A DNA stretch of 7,138 nucleotides, from the NCBI GenBank assembly GCA_028293265.1, contig JAQGPB010000126.1, positions 1 to 7,138 on the forward strand, read 5' to 3'. Every line of letters begins with the position of its first letter. Positions within the stretch are counted from its first letter, which is position 1. Made by a program: the position numbers and the translations under genes. The notes beneath the pieces were generated by a model, which did not search any database, had not been told where the DNA came from, and worked only from the letters and a program-made list of their open reading frames with translations. Of the stretch, positions 5,845 to 7,138 are shown in pieces. Source of the stretch: Pedosphaera sp. (GTDB lineage Bacteria > Verrucomicrobiota > Verrucomicrobiae > Limisphaerales > Pedosphaeraceae).

Positions 5845-6405
5845 ATGATGGAGATCCCGAAATATCTGAAAGGCCAATTACTGCTGGACAGCGGCCAGTT
5901 GAACGGGTCGTTTTTTCAGCGGACAGTCGTCCTCGTCTGCCAGCATGATGCTGAAGGAGCGTTCGGCCTGGTCTTGAACCGTTCCAGCGGCAACAAACTT
6001 GGCGAGATGATTGTCGCCGACGTGCCCGACCAACTTAAGGAGCAGACACTGTACCTCGGCGGGCCCGTACAACTTTCCGCATTGAGCTTTCTGCATTCAG
6101 ACAATTTTTTGCCCGAGGCCAGCGTCATGCCGAATCTCGATCTCGGCCATTCGCTCGACACGCTGGTTGAGCTGGGCGAATCATTTTCCTCCACCAAGAA
6201 AATGAAAATGTTCGCGGGCTATGCCGGCTGGAGCCCCGGCCAGCTTGAAGACGAAATGAAGCGCAAAGCCTGGGTGACCCACCCCGCCTCGCTCGACCTC
6301 GTGTTCGACACCGACCCCGACCAGCTCTGGCAAAGCATCCTGCGTCAAAAGGGAGTGAAGTATCGGTTGATCGCGGAGATGCCGGAGGATGTTTCGCTCA
6401 ACTGA
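5845..6405 (+). CDS. yqgE: YqgE/AlgH family protein (DUF179)
   Basis: A 186-residue cytosolic protein from the ATG at 5845, close to the usual family length of about 185-190. Family hallmarks in order: LKGQLLL (8-14), FFQRTVVLVCQHDAEGAFGLVLNR (23-46, split here as F23-F24 then R26 to R46), YLGGPVQ (70-76) and FAGYAGWSPGQLEDE around 123-137, with W129 conserved. The family is widespread; AlgH was first linked to alginate regulation in Pseudomonas, but the biochemical role is not settled. A TTG at 5827 would add six residues, yet they match nothing in the family, so ATG 5845 or the adjacent ATG 5848 is preferred; upstream there is only a weak GGGTAAG. The stop codon region overlaps the 3' end of uvrB by 8 nt on the opposite strand. 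Confidence 0.95.
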   Translation: MMEIPKYLKGQLLLDSGQLNGSFFQRTVVLVCQHDAEGAFGLVLNRSSGNKLGEMIVADVPDQLKEQTLYLGGPVQLSALSFLHSDNFLPEASVMPNLDLGHSLDTLVELGESFSSTKKMKMFAGYAGWSPGQLEDEMKRKAWVTHPASLDLVFDTDPDQLWQSILRQKGVKYRLIAEMPEDVSLN

Positions 6406-7138
6406 CCATCCCTGCCTTGCGTCCGCCGCGCCGTGGCTTGCCATAGCTGACGCGGCGCGATTTTTCCTCGGGCTTGCCGTCGCCGGTGGCGCGTTTTAGT
6501 TCGCGGATCTGGTCGCGGAGCAACGCCGCTTTTTCGAATTCAAGATTGTTCGCGGCGGCCAGCATCTCTTCCTCCAGTTCGCGGACGGTTTCGGTCACGT
6601 CGAAATCCACGCCTTTCTCGTGCAGCAGCAGGTTGGCCTGGTCTATGACCTCATGATGGGAGGACAGGCTCTCCTCGACGGCCCGGCTCACGCTGCGCGG
6701 AGTGATGTTGTGCTCCTTGTTATAGGCCACCTGCCGCTGCCGGCGATACTCGGACACCGCCAAAAATTTCTGGATGCTCTGCGTCTTCACGTCCGCGTAT
6801 AAAATCACCTCGCCGTTCAAATGCCGTGCGGCGCGTCCCGCAGTTTGCATGAGGCTCGTCGTGGAACGGAGATAACCCTCCTTGTCCGCGTCCAGAATCG
6901 CCACCAGCGAAACCTCCGGCAAGTCCAGGCCCTCGCGCAACAGGTTGATGCCGATCAACACGTCGAATTCGCCCTTGCGCAATCCCCGCAAAATTTCTAC
7001 GCGCTCGATGGCGTCAATCTCGCTGTGCAGATAACGCACGTTGATGCCGATGCCGCGCAGGTATTCGCTCAGTTCCTCCGCCGTCCGCTTGGTCAGCGTG
7101 GTGACCAGCACCCGCTCCTTGAGTTCGACCCGTTTGCG
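6398..7138 (-). CDS. uvrB: UvrB, excinuclease ABC subunit B, C-terminal part (5' end outside window)
   Basis: The last 246 residues of UvrB, the damage-verifying helicase-like subunit of nucleotide excision repair that is loaded by UvrA and recruits UvrC. The frame is open to the right edge and enters with RKRVELKERVLVTTLTKR. Counting from that edge, the visible parts are the second RecA-like helicase domain with TTLTKR (13-18), INLLREGLDLPEV (64-76) and motif VI QTAGRAAR (98-105), then NITPRSV, and finally the UVR motif (about 186-215, LEEEMLAAANNLEFEKAALL), which pairs with UvrC. It ends in a basic tail GKPRRGGRKAGMVS. E. coli UvrB has about 670 residues, so roughly the C-terminal third is here. 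A GTG at 7111 is an internal valine, not the start. The stop lies inside the end of convergent yqgE. No frameshift or missing motif seen. Confidence 0.98.
   Translation of the reverse strand, partial: RKRVELKERVLVTTLTKRTAEELSEYLRGIGINVRYLHSEIDAIERVEILRGLRKGEFDVLIGINLLREGLDLPEVSLVAILDADKEGYLRSTTSLMQTAGRAARHLNGEVILYADVKTQSIQKFLAVSEYRRQRQVAYNKEHNITPRSVSRAVEESLSSHHEVIDQANLLLHEKGVDFDVTETVRELEEEMLAAANNLEFEKAALLRDQIRELKRATGDGKPEEKSRRVSYGKPRRGGRKAGMVS

Overview
The window most resembles the chromosome of a Verrucomicrobiota-type bacterium, probably of the Pedosphaera/Limisphaera kind. This is inferred from a secreted protein combining an Ig-like repeat with a LamG domain, an animal-type transketolase, a tiny lipoprotein with an EYIPGKGW tail, and poor Shine-Dalgarno sites. 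It is moderately GC-rich. No tRNA, rRNA, CRISPR array or intact transposase gene was seen.

Layout. Positions 1-1567 (minus strand) hold the first 522 codons of a large exported beta-rich protein whose 3' end lies beyond the left edge. Positions 1568-2620 are about 1 kb of non-coding, repeat-rich DNA. This stretch has a four-unit 10-bp array beside a consensus TATAAT, scattered CCTCAAC and TCTCGCCAAA repeats, and a 204-bp palindromic element (2342-2545) abutted on both sides by the same 9-bp direct repeat, as expected of a MITE or a REP-pair insertion. Positions 2621-4459 encode a full-length transketolase. After 47 nt on the same strand, 4507-5658 encodes an exported zinc metallopeptidase that looks like a bacterial relative of plant DA1: a treble-clef/LIM-like zinc module, an HEYTH peptidase core and an added C-terminal beta domain. 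A 38-residue lipoprotein gene lies convergently at 5664-5780 on the minus strand. Positions 5845-6405 encode a YqgE/AlgH protein, whose stop codon overlaps by 8 nt the 3' end of uvrB (minus strand, cut off by the right edge).

How the genes relate. Transketolase (pentose phosphate pathway), UvrB (nucleotide excision repair) and YqgE are housekeeping-type genes. The LamG/Ig protein, the DA1-like protease and the lipoprotein are all predicted to be exported, so they act at or beyond the inner membrane. Transketolase and the protease gene could be co-transcribed from spacing and orientation, but nothing in their functions links them. The most unusual item is the exported DA1-like protease. The 204-bp inverted-repeat element and the unlisted small lipoprotein come next.
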